From assembly GCA_016699165.1 (NCBI GenBank), contig CP064963.1, positions 992,001 to 1,056,000 of the forward strand: a stretch of DNA of 64,000 nt. The letters are read 5' to 3'. Positions 1 to 8,275 of the stretch are shown here, in pieces. The number at the start of each line of letters is the position of its first letter. The first letter of the stretch is position 1. The notes beneath the pieces were generated by a model. The model made no database searches and was not told the DNA's origin. It saw only the letters and a list, made by a program, of their open reading frames with translations. A program made the position numbers and the translations under genes. Source of the stretch: Candidatus Melainabacteria bacterium (GTDB taxonomy: Bacteria; Cyanobacteriota; Vampirovibrionia; Obscuribacterales; Obscuribacteraceae).

Positions 1-671
1 CCTGCAACTTCAACCATAGTTTGAAGCTGTCTTAACTGCATGGCGCCGGGCGCAGAGGCAATTAAATTTGCAGCTTGGGCTAGTTTTTCTGCCGCTTGCA
101 ATTCACCCTCAGCAGCTGTGATTTTGGCACGACGTTCGCGCTCGGCTTCGGCTTGTCTTGCCATAGCGCGTTGCATAGATTCTGGCAATTCGACGTCTTT
201 TACTTCTACTGCTGTAACTTGAATGCCCCAGCCTTCAGTTTGTCTGTCGATAATAGAACTCAGTTTGGCGTTAATCACATCGCGCTCAGAGAGCAAATCA
301 TCTAATTCGTGCTGACCAAGAACGCTTCTGAGTGTGGTTTGAGCAATTTGATTTGTGGCGGTGTACCAGTCTTCTACTTTGGTTACGGCTTTGAGCGGGT
401 CGACCACCATAAAGAAACATACAGCGGCAGTTTTACACGAAATATTGTCTTTGGTGATGACTTCTTGCATAGGAATTGCCATGGTCACAACGCGCAAGTC
501 CACTTTCTTTTCGCTTTGAGCAATCGGCCAAAGATAAACCGGTCCTGGACCTTTGACGTCGGTGGCTTTTCCCAGGGTGAATATGACCAGACGGTCGTAC
601 TCTTTGACTAGTCGGACACCAGAAAGCATAAAGAGCCCGATTAACCCGACGCCAATGGTGAGAAAGTCCAT
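1..671 (-). CDS. Slipin/stomatin-like SPFH (band 7) protein, 3' end outside window
   Basis: The reverse strand reads as an open frame from an ATG at 671 to the window edge, about 223 residues. A short hydrophobic N-terminus (MDFLTIGVGLIGLFML) is followed by features typical of bacterial slipins: an EYDRLVIFTLGK segment, GPGPVYLWPI, VDLRVVTMAIP and MQEVITKDN, then the Ala/Glu-rich helical stretch RQAEAERERRAKI and LQAAEKLAQA. The protein should be membrane-anchored and oligomerise into SPFH rings or microdomains; the cellular role of slipins is poorly known and they often pair with an NfeD protease-like partner, which would lie outside the window. An AAGGAAAA ribosome site precedes the start. 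The C-terminus is not visible. Confidence 0.9.
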   Translation of the reverse strand, partial: MDFLTIGVGLIGLFMLSGVRLVKEYDRLVIFTLGKATDVKGPGPVYLWPIAQSEKKVDLRVVTMAIPMQEVITKDNISCKTAAVCFFMVVDPLKAVTKVEDWYTATNQIAQTTLRSVLGQHELDDLLSERDVINAKLSSIIDRQTEGWGIQVTAVEVKDVELPESMQRAMARQAEAERERRAKITAAEGELQAAEKLAQAANLIASAPGAMQLRQLQTMVEVA

Positions 672-760
672 CTTATTTTCCTTGTAAAAGTAAAAAAACC
701 AATTGATTAAATTACAACCTAACCTGGCCCTTTAATACCAATATATGGAGGGCTTGAAAC

Positions 761-2179
761 CTATGCTTTATGCTTCAGTCGAGCCAGGAAAAACCCCGAG
801 AAGCCTTGCATGGTGGGCAATAGCTGGATTTTGCCCGAATTAGAGTCAAGATCAAATGGAGCACTCTTAAAAGCTTGAACGATATCGGTTAACGATTCGA
901 ATTCGAACTGTGAATTATTGGCCAAAAATTTATCAATAATTTGCTCGTTTTCTTCCTTTTCAACCGAACATGTCGAATAGACAAGTATCCCGCCAGGTTT
1001 AACCAAGCTAGCAGCGTTATTTAAAAGCTCTAGTTGTAGCTCAGAAAGACTTTTAATATCTTCTTCGCGTCTGTGATAGCGCAAATCGCTTCGTCTATTG
1101 AGCACACCAGTTCCAGAGCAAGGAGCATCGACCAAAACTTTGTCTGCTTTGGTATCGAGCTTGAGTACGCGTCCGTCGCCTTCTATCACTTCGACGTTTG
1201 TGATAGACAGACGTTGTCTGTTAGTTTTTAAAACGCTCAGTCTTTGCTCAGATTTATCTACGGCAAGAATTTTGCCTTTGTTTTGCATCATCTCACTCAT
1301 GTGCAAAGTTTTGCCGCCTGGTGCAGCGCATAAATCTATAACTAAATCACCAGCTTTGGCTCCAACTGCGTATGAAACTAGCTGCGAGGCTTCGTCTTGG
1401 ATGCTAAATAGTCCTTCTGCAAAACCGGGTAATTTTTCTAGTGGGCCTTTGAATTTGCCTTTAGATAAAATACGCACACACGACGGCACCACATTTGATG
1501 CTTCGACCACTAAGCCAGCTTGCTCTAAAATAGTTAAAACAGCTTTTACTTCTACTGCGTTTTCATTTACACGCAAACACTGTTTGGGGCTTGATTGGCT
1601 GTAAGCAAGCAAAGAAATTGTTATTTCCAGTCCATAAGCGTCAATCCAGCGCTGCACTATCCATAGTGGCATCGAATAATGATCGCTCAAGGCTTCGGGA
1701 TCTTTACTTATAAAAGTAGTGTCAGCAGCATCGCCTTTGATGCCATGCTCGTCTCTTAACTTAGCTACATTGCGCAAAATATTGCGTAGCACTGCCTGAG
1801 TGAAGCTCGACAGTCCACTGTGACCGCACATTCTGGCAACCGATGTAGAAGTGCTAAGCACCGCAGACGCTGGCATCTCTTCCATGAATAATAACTGGTA
1901 AGTGCCAAGGCGCAATACGTTTAAAAGAACCGATGTCATTTTTTCAAGAGGACGATGCGAATGCATTTTAATAGTCTTATCCAGAACACTTAAATTGCGC
2001 AACACGCCTTGCACAAGATAAGTGACAAAAGCCTTATCGCGCGAGGACATTTTGCTTTCTTTCAAAGATGCTGAAAGCACACTTTGAACATAGCTTTTCT
2101 CTTCGTTGGTGCGAAGCAAAACCTCAAGCGCAAGTTTTCGCGATTCGACACCCTTGGCTTTGTGTTCGCGATTTTTCAT
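761..2179 (-). CDS. rsmB: 16S rRNA (cytosine-967-C5)-methyltransferase RsmB
   Basis: This 472-residue protein has the two-part RsmB plan: an N-terminal NusB-like RNA-binding domain (about residues 10-145) and a C-terminal SAM-dependent RNA m5C methyltransferase domain. Visible motifs are the SAM-binding DLCAAPGGKT (283-291), the DAPCSGTG motif with Cys354 and the YSTCS motif with Cys404, the two cysteines used by this family for catalysis and product release. It modifies C967 of 16S rRNA in the small subunit. Its ATG follows the stop codon of fmt directly, with no spacer, so the two genes are almost certainly one transcript, a pairing common in bacteria. Confidence 0.95.
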   Translation of the reverse strand: MKNREHKAKGVESRKLALEVLLRTNEEKSYVQSVLSASLKESKMSSRDKAFVTYLVQGVLRNLSVLDKTIKMHSHRPLEKMTSVLLNVLRLGTYQLLFMEEMPASAVLSTSTSVARMCGHSGLSSFTQAVLRNILRNVAKLRDEHGIKGDAADTTFISKDPEALSDHYSMPLWIVQRWIDAYGLEITISLLAYSQSSPKQCLRVNENAVEVKAVLTILEQAGLVVEASNVVPSCVRILSKGKFKGPLEKLPGFAEGLFSIQDEASQLVSYAVGAKAGDLVIDLCAAPGGKTLHMSEMMQNKGKILAVDKSEQRLSVLKTNRQRLSITNVEVIEGDGRVLKLDTKADKVLVDAPCSGTGVLNRRSDLRYHRREEDIKSLSELQLELLNNAASLVKPGGILVYSTCSVEKEENEQIIDKFLANNSQFEFESLTDIVQAFKSAPFDLDSNSGKIQLLPTMQGFSGFFLARLKHKA

Positions 2180-3160
2180 CTATGCTTTCACTAAACAATC
2201 GTTGGACGCAAGATGCACGCCATTAGCCCAATCTTGAGCTTTTATCTTAGGCTTGCCTGGTGGTTGCACCTGGCAAAGTTCAATAAGTTCTTCGGCGTTT
2301 TTGCCACAGACTGCATAAACTTTGTGATTGAGATTGATAATGGTTCCGGGTGTTTTTTGGTCTTTATCTAGTTCGATATTTAGACTATCTAAAACTAATT
2401 TTGTTTGCCACACTTTTAGTGGCGTGCCGCGAAACTGGCAGACAGTGCCTGGCCAGGGAACCAATCCGCGCACGGTATTGTGAATAGTACGTGCCGACCA
2501 GGTCCAATCTATGTTTGCCATTTCTTTGTCGAGCATTGGTGCATAGGTCGCTTCGGCATCGTCTTGTACTATTGGTTTGACCGAGCCATCGGCAAGTCCT
2601 TTAAGAGTAGAAATTATGAGCGGTGCACCAGCTTTAGACATATGCTCAGCTAAATCAACGGCGGTCCATTCTGACTTAATTTCAAATTCAATGCGCTCTA
2701 ACATGTCGCCTGTGTCAACACCTGCATTGGCGCGCATAGTGGTTACACCTGTTGTTTTTTCGCCGTTTATGATAACCCAATTAATTGGAGCAGCGCCTCT
2801 ATATTTAGGCAAGAGTGAGCCATGAAAATTTATGACACCGTGTGGAGTCATTTCTAAAACGTCTTTTTTAAGAATTTGTCCAAACGCCACCATCACCATG
2901 GCATCGGCATTTTTGGCTCGCATTTGCTCGACTATCTCGGGCGATTTAGATAATTTTTCAGGTTGCCACAAAGTTATTTTGCCCTCAGGATCAAAGCGCT
3001 GCAAAGCTTCTTTCACTGCAGGCGGTGTCACCTTATTGCCTCTACCTTTTGGTCTATCTGGCTGACATAAAACACCAACAACTTCAAAAAAATCATCGGC
3101 GAAAAGCGCTTCCAGTGTAGGAACTGCAATTGCCGGAGTGCCAAGAAAAATCACTTTCAT
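2180..3160 (-). CDS. fmt: Methionyl-tRNA formyltransferase
   Basis: The 326-residue protein matches Fmt in length and motifs: MKVIFLGTPAIAVPTLEAL at the N-terminus, the folate-binding and catalytic stretch NFHGSLLPKYRGAAPINW with Asn111 and His113, and the GVDTGDML segment with Asp149. It formylates Met-tRNAi with 10-formyl-THF to make the initiator of protein synthesis. It lies directly upstream of rsmB and downstream of two genes of unknown role on the same strand. The C-terminal RNA-binding domain (about 210-310) is present. Nothing is unusual about it. Confidence 0.96.
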   Translation of the reverse strand: MKVIFLGTPAIAVPTLEALFADDFFEVVGVLCQPDRPKGRGNKVTPPAVKEALQRFDPEGKITLWQPEKLSKSPEIVEQMRAKNADAMVMVAFGQILKKDVLEMTPHGVINFHGSLLPKYRGAAPINWVIINGEKTTGVTTMRANAGVDTGDMLERIEFEIKSEWTAVDLAEHMSKAGAPLIISTLKGLADGSVKPIVQDDAEATYAPMLDKEMANIDWTWSARTIHNTVRGLVPWPGTVCQFRGTPLKVWQTKLVLDSLNIELDKDQKTPGTIINLNHKVYAVCGKNAEELIELCQVQPPGKPKIKAQDWANGVHLASNDCLVKA

Positions 3161-3195
3161 CTCAATTTAATCCTGATAACTGGGTCTTATTTTTT

Positions 3196-3819
3196 TTAAC
3201 ACTGACAAAAGTTTGTCATAATCTGCTCTATACGAATTGGATAAAAGCGTCCAGCGCCAACCAGAAAATCGCGCTCCAGGAGTCTGTCTTGACCATAAGC
3301 AAGGGCACAGGCTTCGCGTATTGTGGCGGACAAAAGTTCATCATCTGGTACTTGAGTTATTTGCGCCAGGTGACGCAAAAATTCAAAATCTTTAGTTAAA
3401 AGTGCCACTTCATCACCCTTTGCCTCAAAGACAAAGTCGTGAACATCGGGGGGTTGAGGAGGCAAATGAGTATAGATTTTTCCATTTTGACTGTGACCAA
3501 CAATACAAGCGCTCACTTCAGTTTTTAAAAGTGAAAATACTTGCGGCTGCTCTATTTGCAATTGTGCGCGTGTAAGACCAAGGGCAGAGGGCTTATGCAC
3601 GTTATCCAAAGGACCAGTAAGGACATTGAATGTGACAGCAAAAATATGAAGTGGTGCGTCTGGCTCGCCTACTTTTAAGAAACTTCCAAAGCGTGGCTTG
3701 ACCGGAAAATCAAGTCCGCCACCGCCAAGACATTCTGCCTTAAATTCGGTGATTGACGAGTTAATGACCTCGGCGACTGGTTTTAATTCCTCAGTCGGTT
3801 GGAGTCGGTTGGTCTTCAT
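3196..3819 (-). CDS. HAS-barrel domain protein of cyanobacterial type, function unknown
   Basis: The 207-residue protein contains AEVINSSITEF, FPVKPRFGSFLKV and IYTHLPPQPPDVHDFV, a pattern I recall from conserved cyanobacterial proteins annotated with a HAS-barrel (the N-terminal beta barrel also found in HerA-type ATPases). No ATPase domain is attached. The recognition is from memory and moderately sure. The start overlaps the 3' end of the upstream lipoprotein gene by 29 bases, suggesting coupled translation. No membrane segment or signal is visible; the protein ends in a Cys-containing tail. Its role is unknown; the homology matters mainly as a phylogenetic hint. Confidence 0.6.
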   Translation of the reverse strand: MKTNRLQPTEELKPVAEVINSSITEFKAECLGGGGLDFPVKPRFGSFLKVGEPDAPLHIFAVTFNVLTGPLDNVHKPSALGLTRAQLQIEQPQVFSLLKTEVSACIVGHSQNGKIYTHLPPQPPDVHDFVFEAKGDEVALLTKDFEFLRHLAQITQVPDDELLSATIREACALAYGQDRLLERDFLVGAGRFYPIRIEQIMTNFCQC

Positions 3820-4339
3820 TAGGAGTAAAGTTTTCCATTTCGTGCTCGTCAGCCGGATCGTCTACCGATTTGCCTTGAGATACGCTAATTGTAGTTTTTT
3901 CGCCTTCCTCAGCCATTGTAATATTGATTTCGAGCTTGTCTTTGTGACCCGAGATATTGACTGAGCGTGGTTGTTCGTCATCGTCGTCTACTGTATAACC
4001 ATTTGATTTTAGTGCAGTTGTGTACCACTCTGTCACTTTTTGCATTGAGTCTGTACTTGTCATAGACAGATATTTAGCTTCTTCGCCTTCTTTGTCTGAT
4101 GCACTAGACATGCCTGCCATTTTGGATTCTGGATAAACGAAAGGTTTCAATTCGCCTGGCACGCCATTTTTGTCTTCACTAAATGTGGTGGTCATGCCGG
4201 AAGAATCGTAAGTAACTTTTTTGTCATTGCCACAACTAGATAGAATGAGAAATGACCCAAGCACCGCAAGCGGCACCATATTTAATACCAACGATTTGAA
4301 GAAATGTTTTTGCAATTTAAAAACCTGTAAGTTCACCAA
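3791..4339 (-). CDS. Predicted small lipoprotein, unknown function
   Basis: The reading frame encodes about 182 residues. A Lys-rich N-terminus and a hydrophobic stretch end in a lipobox (ILSSC, Cys at about residue 36), so the mature protein should be a lipid-anchored envelope protein. The mature part is acidic, with segments such as TVDDDDEQPRS, and ends Pro/Asp-rich. A YLSMTSTDSMQKVTEWYTTAL segment resembles the helix seen in many small proteins where a residue-rich beta sheet follows, but I do not recognise a family. The start is uncertain: the longest frame begins with TTG, with an in-frame GTG next to it and an ATG 20 codons later, and no clear ribosome site favours one. Confidence 0.65.
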   Translation of the reverse strand: MVNLQVFKLQKHFFKSLVLNMVPLAVLGSFLILSSCGNDKKVTYDSSGMTTTFSEDKNGVPGELKPFVYPESKMAGMSSASDKEGEEAKYLSMTSTDSMQKVTEWYTTALKSNGYTVDDDDEQPRSVNISGHKDKLEINITMAEEGEKTTISVSQGKSVDDPADEHEMENFTPNEDQPTPTD

Positions 4340-4415
4340 TCGACAATAGATGATGCCAAGACATAATTCTATCGCCGGCGTCTTTCAAAAGTCTATCAAG
4401 CTCTGTGTATACATG

Positions 4416-4457
4416 CCAACCTTAGCTTGACCAAGGTTGGTACATCTAGGGTAAAAT
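4416..4457 (+). promoter_or_regulatory. Candidate tRNA promoter inside an inverted repeat
   Basis: TTGACC (4427-4432) and TAAAAT (4452-4457) stand 19 bases apart, with the second box ending nine bases before tRNA-Cys, as expected for a tRNA promoter with a very short leader. The spacing is longer than optimal. A perfect 8-base inverted repeat, CCAACCTT (4416-4423) and AAGGTTGG (4433-4440), brackets the -35 box, so it could be an operator or, alternatively, a weak hairpin of the opposite transcript. Confidence 0.4.
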
Positions 4458-4466
4458 AAATTTGGC

Positions 4467-4538
<72 letters not shown>

Positions 4539-4577
4539 TATTTTCACCCTTATTTCATGATAAAATACCAAAACTAA

Positions 4578-4650
4578 GGACAGTTGGCGCAGTTGGTAGC
4601 GCATCACTTTGACATAGTGGGGGTCACTGGTTCGAATCCAGTACTGTCCA
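4578..4650 (+). tRNA. tRNA-Val (anticodon GAC)
   Basis: A 73-base cloverleaf: acceptor GGACAGT pairs with ACTGTCC, the anticodon stem TCACT/AGTGG closes a TTGACAT loop giving anticodon GAC, and the T loop is TTCGAAT. The discriminator is A4650 and CCA is not encoded. It lies 39 bases after tRNA-Cys and is probably processed from the same transcript. The next coding sequence begins only seven bases after it. Confidence 0.94.
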
Positions 4651-4657
4651 AATTTTT

Positions 4658-5404
4658 ATGATGAAACGTCGCGATTTTCTAAAACTATGCTTGGCAAGCG
4701 GGCTTAGTCGCACTTTGCCTGTTTTAAGTCCTGGGTTTGTTAACCTTTGCGACCCATTTTCAATTATCCATTTAGAAGGCGGAAACGACGCCTACAACAC
4801 TGTCGTTCCAATTAACCTGGACAAGTACTACAAAGAACGTCCAAGCCTTGCCCTTGCGCCTGGATCTCTACTCTCTTTGTGCGATTCTAAATCCAGTTCA
4901 AAGTCTTATGGGCTAAATCCTGCCCTCAAAAATTTGCACCAAAGATTCAATCAAGGTCATGTAGCTATTTATCTTGGAATCGGTTATCCAAATGTTAGCT
5001 TTTCTCACCATAGAGCCCGCCAAATTTGGCATACAGGCGAGCCTGAGCGCATTTGCGACGTTTTCTGGGCAGACAGTCGCCTTAATTTAAAACCTAAACC
5101 GATATCGGTTTACGATTTTGATACGCATCAAGATCAGTCTGAAAAACATGGCAAGGCCTTGCTTAATTTGGACCAAAAAATTGGCCACTTAAACAAGACA
5201 GGTCTTTGCTTTATTTATTCTGAAATGGGGCGCAGTCTTAAAGAAAACAGCGACAAAGGCACAGATCACGGACATGCCAATCTGGCTTTTCTTGTAGGAG
5301 AAAATGTGCGTGGTGGCATATATGGTGACTACACAAATGACGAACACGAGTTTGCTATTGATTTCAGAGAAGTTTATTCTGAAATTGCAAAGTTGATGGC
5401 TTAA
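4658..5404 (+). CDS. Short DUF1501 family protein
   Basis: Residues 1-25 resemble a Tat-type start (MMKRRDFLKLCLASG), followed by the DUF1501 hallmark LEGGNDAYNTVVP, then PALKNLHQRFNQGHVAI, FSHHRARQIWHTGEP, FDTHQDQSEKHGKAL and the C-terminal block FIYSEMGRSLKENSDKGTDHGHANLAFLVG with GGIYGDY. DUF1501 proteins are secreted and related to the alkaline phosphatase/sulfatase fold; their substrates are unknown. At 248 residues this is well below the usual 380-450: the middle, between the HTGEP block and the THxDQ block, is mostly missing, yet the frame is open and the flanking motifs are intact. It begins seven bases after tRNA-Val and may share its transcript. Either of two adjacent ATGs could start it. 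Confidence 0.8.
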   Translation: MMKRRDFLKLCLASGLSRTLPVLSPGFVNLCDPFSIIHLEGGNDAYNTVVPINLDKYYKERPSLALAPGSLLSLCDSKSSSKSYGLNPALKNLHQRFNQGHVAIYLGIGYPNVSFSHHRARQIWHTGEPERICDVFWADSRLNLKPKPISVYDFDTHQDQSEKHGKALLNLDQKIGHLNKTGLCFIYSEMGRSLKENSDKGTDHGHANLAFLVGENVRGGIYGDYTNDEHEFAIDFREVYSEIAKLMA

Positions 5405-5423
5405 AACAAGTCCAATTTATCGG

Positions 5424-5843
5424 TTATGGATCGGGCGGGCCATCCAAGTTCGAATGTTTCATACACCAGAATTTACGCTCGAAGTCCCACATATTTTCGT
5501 TCTTCCAGTTTTTCAAAAGAACTTTTACTGTCCAAGCGCCTTCTTTGTCGAGCTTCATTTCTGGATTGAAAACGTAGTGACCTTTGTAAACGTCATCTGG
5601 GTTATTGGCTGAAAATTCGCGCGTGAGCACTTCGCGACCGGTGGGGTCGACTATGTGCACGAATCCCTTGTATTGGCGGCGCTCAAAAGGAGTGCCAAAG
5701 CCAATGACGCAAGCGCATTTCATATCAACTGGCAACTCTTCAAGGGCGAAGACGTCAATCAAGCCGTTGAGATCAAGCCTGCCTTCGTCGCCATGCTCGG
5801 CGTTTTGGCAAAATAGAATATAACCGCTGTGCAGATACTTCAT
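5424..5843 (-). CDS. Uncharacterised protein, DUF6941-like
   Basis: The ATG at 5843 (MKYLHSGYILFCQNAE) has an AGAGG ribosome site five bases upstream and is preferred over an in-frame TTG five codons earlier. The 139-residue protein has no signal or membrane segment. An N-terminal pattern (an 'early sensor' strand, then DEGRLDLNGLIDVFALEELP and CVIGFGTPFE) and a beta-rich centre (HIVDPTGREV, GHYVFNPEMKLDKEGAWTV) recall the DUF6941 family, a beta-sandwich protein of unknown role; this assignment is tentative. It is downstream of fusA on the same strand, separated by a compound inverted repeat. Confidence 0.6.
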   Translation of the reverse strand: MKYLHSGYILFCQNAEHGDEGRLDLNGLIDVFALEELPVDMKCACVIGFGTPFERRQYKGFVHIVDPTGREVLTREFSANNPDDVYKGHYVFNPEMKLDKEGAWTVKVLLKNWKNENMWDFERKFWCMKHSNLDGPPDP

Positions 5844-5861
5844 GACTTCCTCTTTCAATCA

Positions 5862-5897
5862 GGACTAGAATGTTAACCCATTGAATGGGTCTAGTCC
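5862..5897 (-). repeat. Compound inverted repeat between fusA and the next gene
   Basis: GGACTAG (5862-5868) is complementary to CTAGTCC (5891-5897), and inside it ACCCATT (5876-5882) is complementary to AATGGGT (5884-5890). The transcript of the minus strand could fold two stacked 7-bp stems with a 7-base bulge. There is no U-tract after it, so an intrinsic terminator is unlikely. It sits just before the ribosome site of the downstream gene, where it could act as a leader structure or processing site. Confidence 0.5.
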
Positions 5898-5944
5898 AAT
5901 TAAGTGAGGAAGTCAGTGAAGGTTATTTTCTTTGGTGCAAAAAA

Positions 5945-8077
5945 CTAGCGGTTAGTTGTTTTGCCCGAAGCCATGATTGTGGTCGAGATGGCTTGAGGTA
6001 CTTCTTCGTAGCGATAGAATTCCATCGTGAATGTACCTTGACCTTTGGTCTTGTTTCTCACGTTGGTGGCATAACCAAACATTTCAGATAGAGGAACGCT
6101 GGCTTTCACTTTGGAAAGGTTTTCCACTGTGTCCATACCTTCAATGCGTCCACGTCTAGACGAAAGGTCTCCTATTACGTCGCCCATGAATTCTTCTGGA
6201 ACTTCGACTTCAACTTTCATGATTGGTTCAAGCAATATTGGCTTGGCTTTCATGAAGCCATCTTTGAAGCCGATGCTGCCAGCGGTACGAAATGCCATTT
6301 CGTTGGAGTCAACTTCGTGGTACGAACCTTCGACCAATCTCACTTTGACGTCGATAACTGGATATCCTGCAAGGATTCCGCCAGCCATGGCATCTTTGAC
6401 ACCAATTTCAACTGCTGGGATGTATTCTTTTGGAATAGAACCGCCAACAACTTTGTTTTCGAAAATAAATCCGGTTCCATTTTCAAGCGGCTCGAGTTCG
6501 AGTACGCAATGTCCGTACTGACCACGACCACCCGATTGACGGATGAATTTGCCTTCGCATTTGACTTTATTTTTGATAGTTTCGCGGTAAGCAACTTGTG
6601 GTTTGCCTACGTTTGCTTCTACTTTGAATTCGCGAAGCAGACGATCCACGATGATTTCTAAGTGAAGTTCGCCCATACCAGCAATGATGGTTTGACCTGT
6701 TTCATGGTCAACCGATACTTTGAAGGTTGGATCTTCTTCAGCCAAGCGGCCAAGTGCAATACCCAGTTTGTCGGCGTCGCCTTTGGTCTTGGGCTCGATA
6801 GCAACCGAGATAACTGGATCGGGGAAGCTCATCGATTCAAGAATAATCGGATGTGATTCGGCACAAAGTGTGTCACCAGTAGTGGTGTCTTTCAAACCAA
6901 CAGCAGCTACGATGTCGCCAGCAAGAGCTTCTTGCACATCTGTTCTCTGGTCAGCTTGAAGCTGAACCAATCGGCTGATGCGCTCGCGTTTGCCTTTGGT
7001 CGAGTTATAGACGTAAGAGCCAGCGGTCAAAGTACCCGAATAAACACGAATAAAGGTGAGCTTGCCCACGAAAGGATCGTTCATTACTTTGAAAGCAAGG
7101 GCAGATAGCGGTTCTTTAGGATCGAATTTACGTGTTTCTTCAACTCCATCTGGATTGAATCCGGTGATGGATGCAACGTCGATAGGTGATGGCAAGTAAT
7201 CAACAACGGCATCAAGCAAGGCTTGAACACCTTTGTTTTTGAAAGCCGAGCCGCAAAGCATCGGAATAATTTTGTTGTCGCAAACAGCTTTGCGAAGAGC
7301 CACTTTGATTTCTTCGTTGGAAACTGACTGTCCTTCGAGGAATTTGTTCATCAACACATCATCTGTTTCGATGATGGATTCTTCTAATTGATGGCGATAT
7401 TTTTTGGCGTCTTCAAGATAATCGGCAGGAATAGGACCTTCTGTAATCTTTTTGCCCAATGGATCGTCTTCTTCATAGAAGACAGCTTTCATTTCAATTA
7501 GATCCACAAGACCCATGAACTGACCTTCGGCCCCAATTGGAATTTGAATTGGATGAGCATTAGCCCAGGTAGAGTGCATACCGGGAAGATTTTCTTTTAC
7601 TTGTTTTACAACTTTGAAGAAGTCGGCACCGTTTCTGTCCATTTTGTTGACCAGAATCATACGGGGCACAGAATAGCGATTAGCTTGTTTCCAAACTGTT
7701 TGTGTTTGAGGTTGTACACCACCAACTGCGCAAAGAACGATGATAACGCCATCGAGAACGCGCATGGAGCGCTCAACTTCAACGGTGAAGTCAACGTGTC
7801 CGGGGGTGTCGATTAAGTTGATGTGTTTGTCTTTCCATTTGCTGGAAATAGCAGCAGCGGTGATAGTGATACCGCGCTCACGCTCTTGATCCATCCAGTC
7901 GGTGACTGATGTGCCTTCGTGCACTTCGCCCATTCTGTGAATGAGACCGGAATAAAAAAGAATACGTTCAGTGGTTGTGGTTTTGCCTGCATCGATGTGA
8001 GCGGCAATGCCCATGTTCCTGATTTGAGTTAGATCTGTTTTCGACACTGAACCCTTCCTTTCGCTAGATACTTCCAT
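5945..8077 (-). CDS. fusA: Elongation factor G
   Basis: This 710-residue GTPase has the G1 motif AAHIDAGKTTTTERIL (about 25-40), the G2 region RGITITAAA, DTPGHVDF (G3), NKMDRNGADF (G4) and a CGSAFKNKG segment (G5), followed by domains II-V, including GRGQYGHC and the C-terminal GYATNVRNKTKGQGTFTMEF. It drives translocation of tRNA and mRNA on the ribosome and, with RRF, ribosome recycling. An AAGGAAAG ribosome site precedes the ATG. It is third in an rpsL-rpsG-fusA order, the conserved str operon arrangement, but tuf does not follow. The 198-base gap from rpsG is unusually long. Confidence 0.97.
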   Translation of the reverse strand: MEVSSERKGSVSKTDLTQIRNMGIAAHIDAGKTTTTERILFYSGLIHRMGEVHEGTSVTDWMDQERERGITITAAAISSKWKDKHINLIDTPGHVDFTVEVERSMRVLDGVIIVLCAVGGVQPQTQTVWKQANRYSVPRMILVNKMDRNGADFFKVVKQVKENLPGMHSTWANAHPIQIPIGAEGQFMGLVDLIEMKAVFYEEDDPLGKKITEGPIPADYLEDAKKYRHQLEESIIETDDVLMNKFLEGQSVSNEEIKVALRKAVCDNKIIPMLCGSAFKNKGVQALLDAVVDYLPSPIDVASITGFNPDGVEETRKFDPKEPLSALAFKVMNDPFVGKLTFIRVYSGTLTAGSYVYNSTKGKRERISRLVQLQADQRTDVQEALAGDIVAAVGLKDTTTGDTLCAESHPIILESMSFPDPVISVAIEPKTKGDADKLGIALGRLAEEDPTFKVSVDHETGQTIIAGMGELHLEIIVDRLLREFKVEANVGKPQVAYRETIKNKVKCEGKFIRQSGGRGQYGHCVLELEPLENGTGFIFENKVVGGSIPKEYIPAVEIGVKDAMAGGILAGYPVIDVKVRLVEGSYHEVDSNEMAFRTAGSIGFKDGFMKAKPILLEPIMKVEVEVPEEFMGDVIGDLSSRRGRIEGMDTVENLSKVKASVPLSEMFGYATNVRNKTKGQGTFTMEFYRYEEVPQAISTTIMASGKTTNR

Positions 8078-8128
8078 GCTGGCTTTCCTTTATACCAAAA
8101 CAACCACCTCTTGAAAATATCATAAGAA

Positions 8129-8235
8129 CTAGGTTAGAACCTAGATTCTGCATATTTCGTTTAGAAATGATTGTGCTTTTCTTTACAAAGAAACACCAGG
8201 TCAAAAGAGTAATGAGCGAAGCTTAAGCTCCGCTC
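8129..8235 (-). promoter_or_regulatory. rpsG-fusA spacer with three inverted repeats
   Basis: The non-coding spacer between rpsG and fusA (8078-8275) contains three short inverted repeats: CTAGGTT/AACCTAG (8129-8144), TTTCTTT/AAAGAAA (8178-8193) and a 22-base near-palindrome GAGCGAAGCTT/AAGCTCCGCTC (8214-8235, one mismatch). None is followed by a clear U-run on the minus strand. They could tune fusA relative to the ribosomal protein genes, by partial termination, processing or protein binding. No clear promoter was identified. Confidence 0.4.
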
Positions 8236-8275
8236 ACCACAATAATTTCAAAACTTATTTTTTACGCTCTACTTC

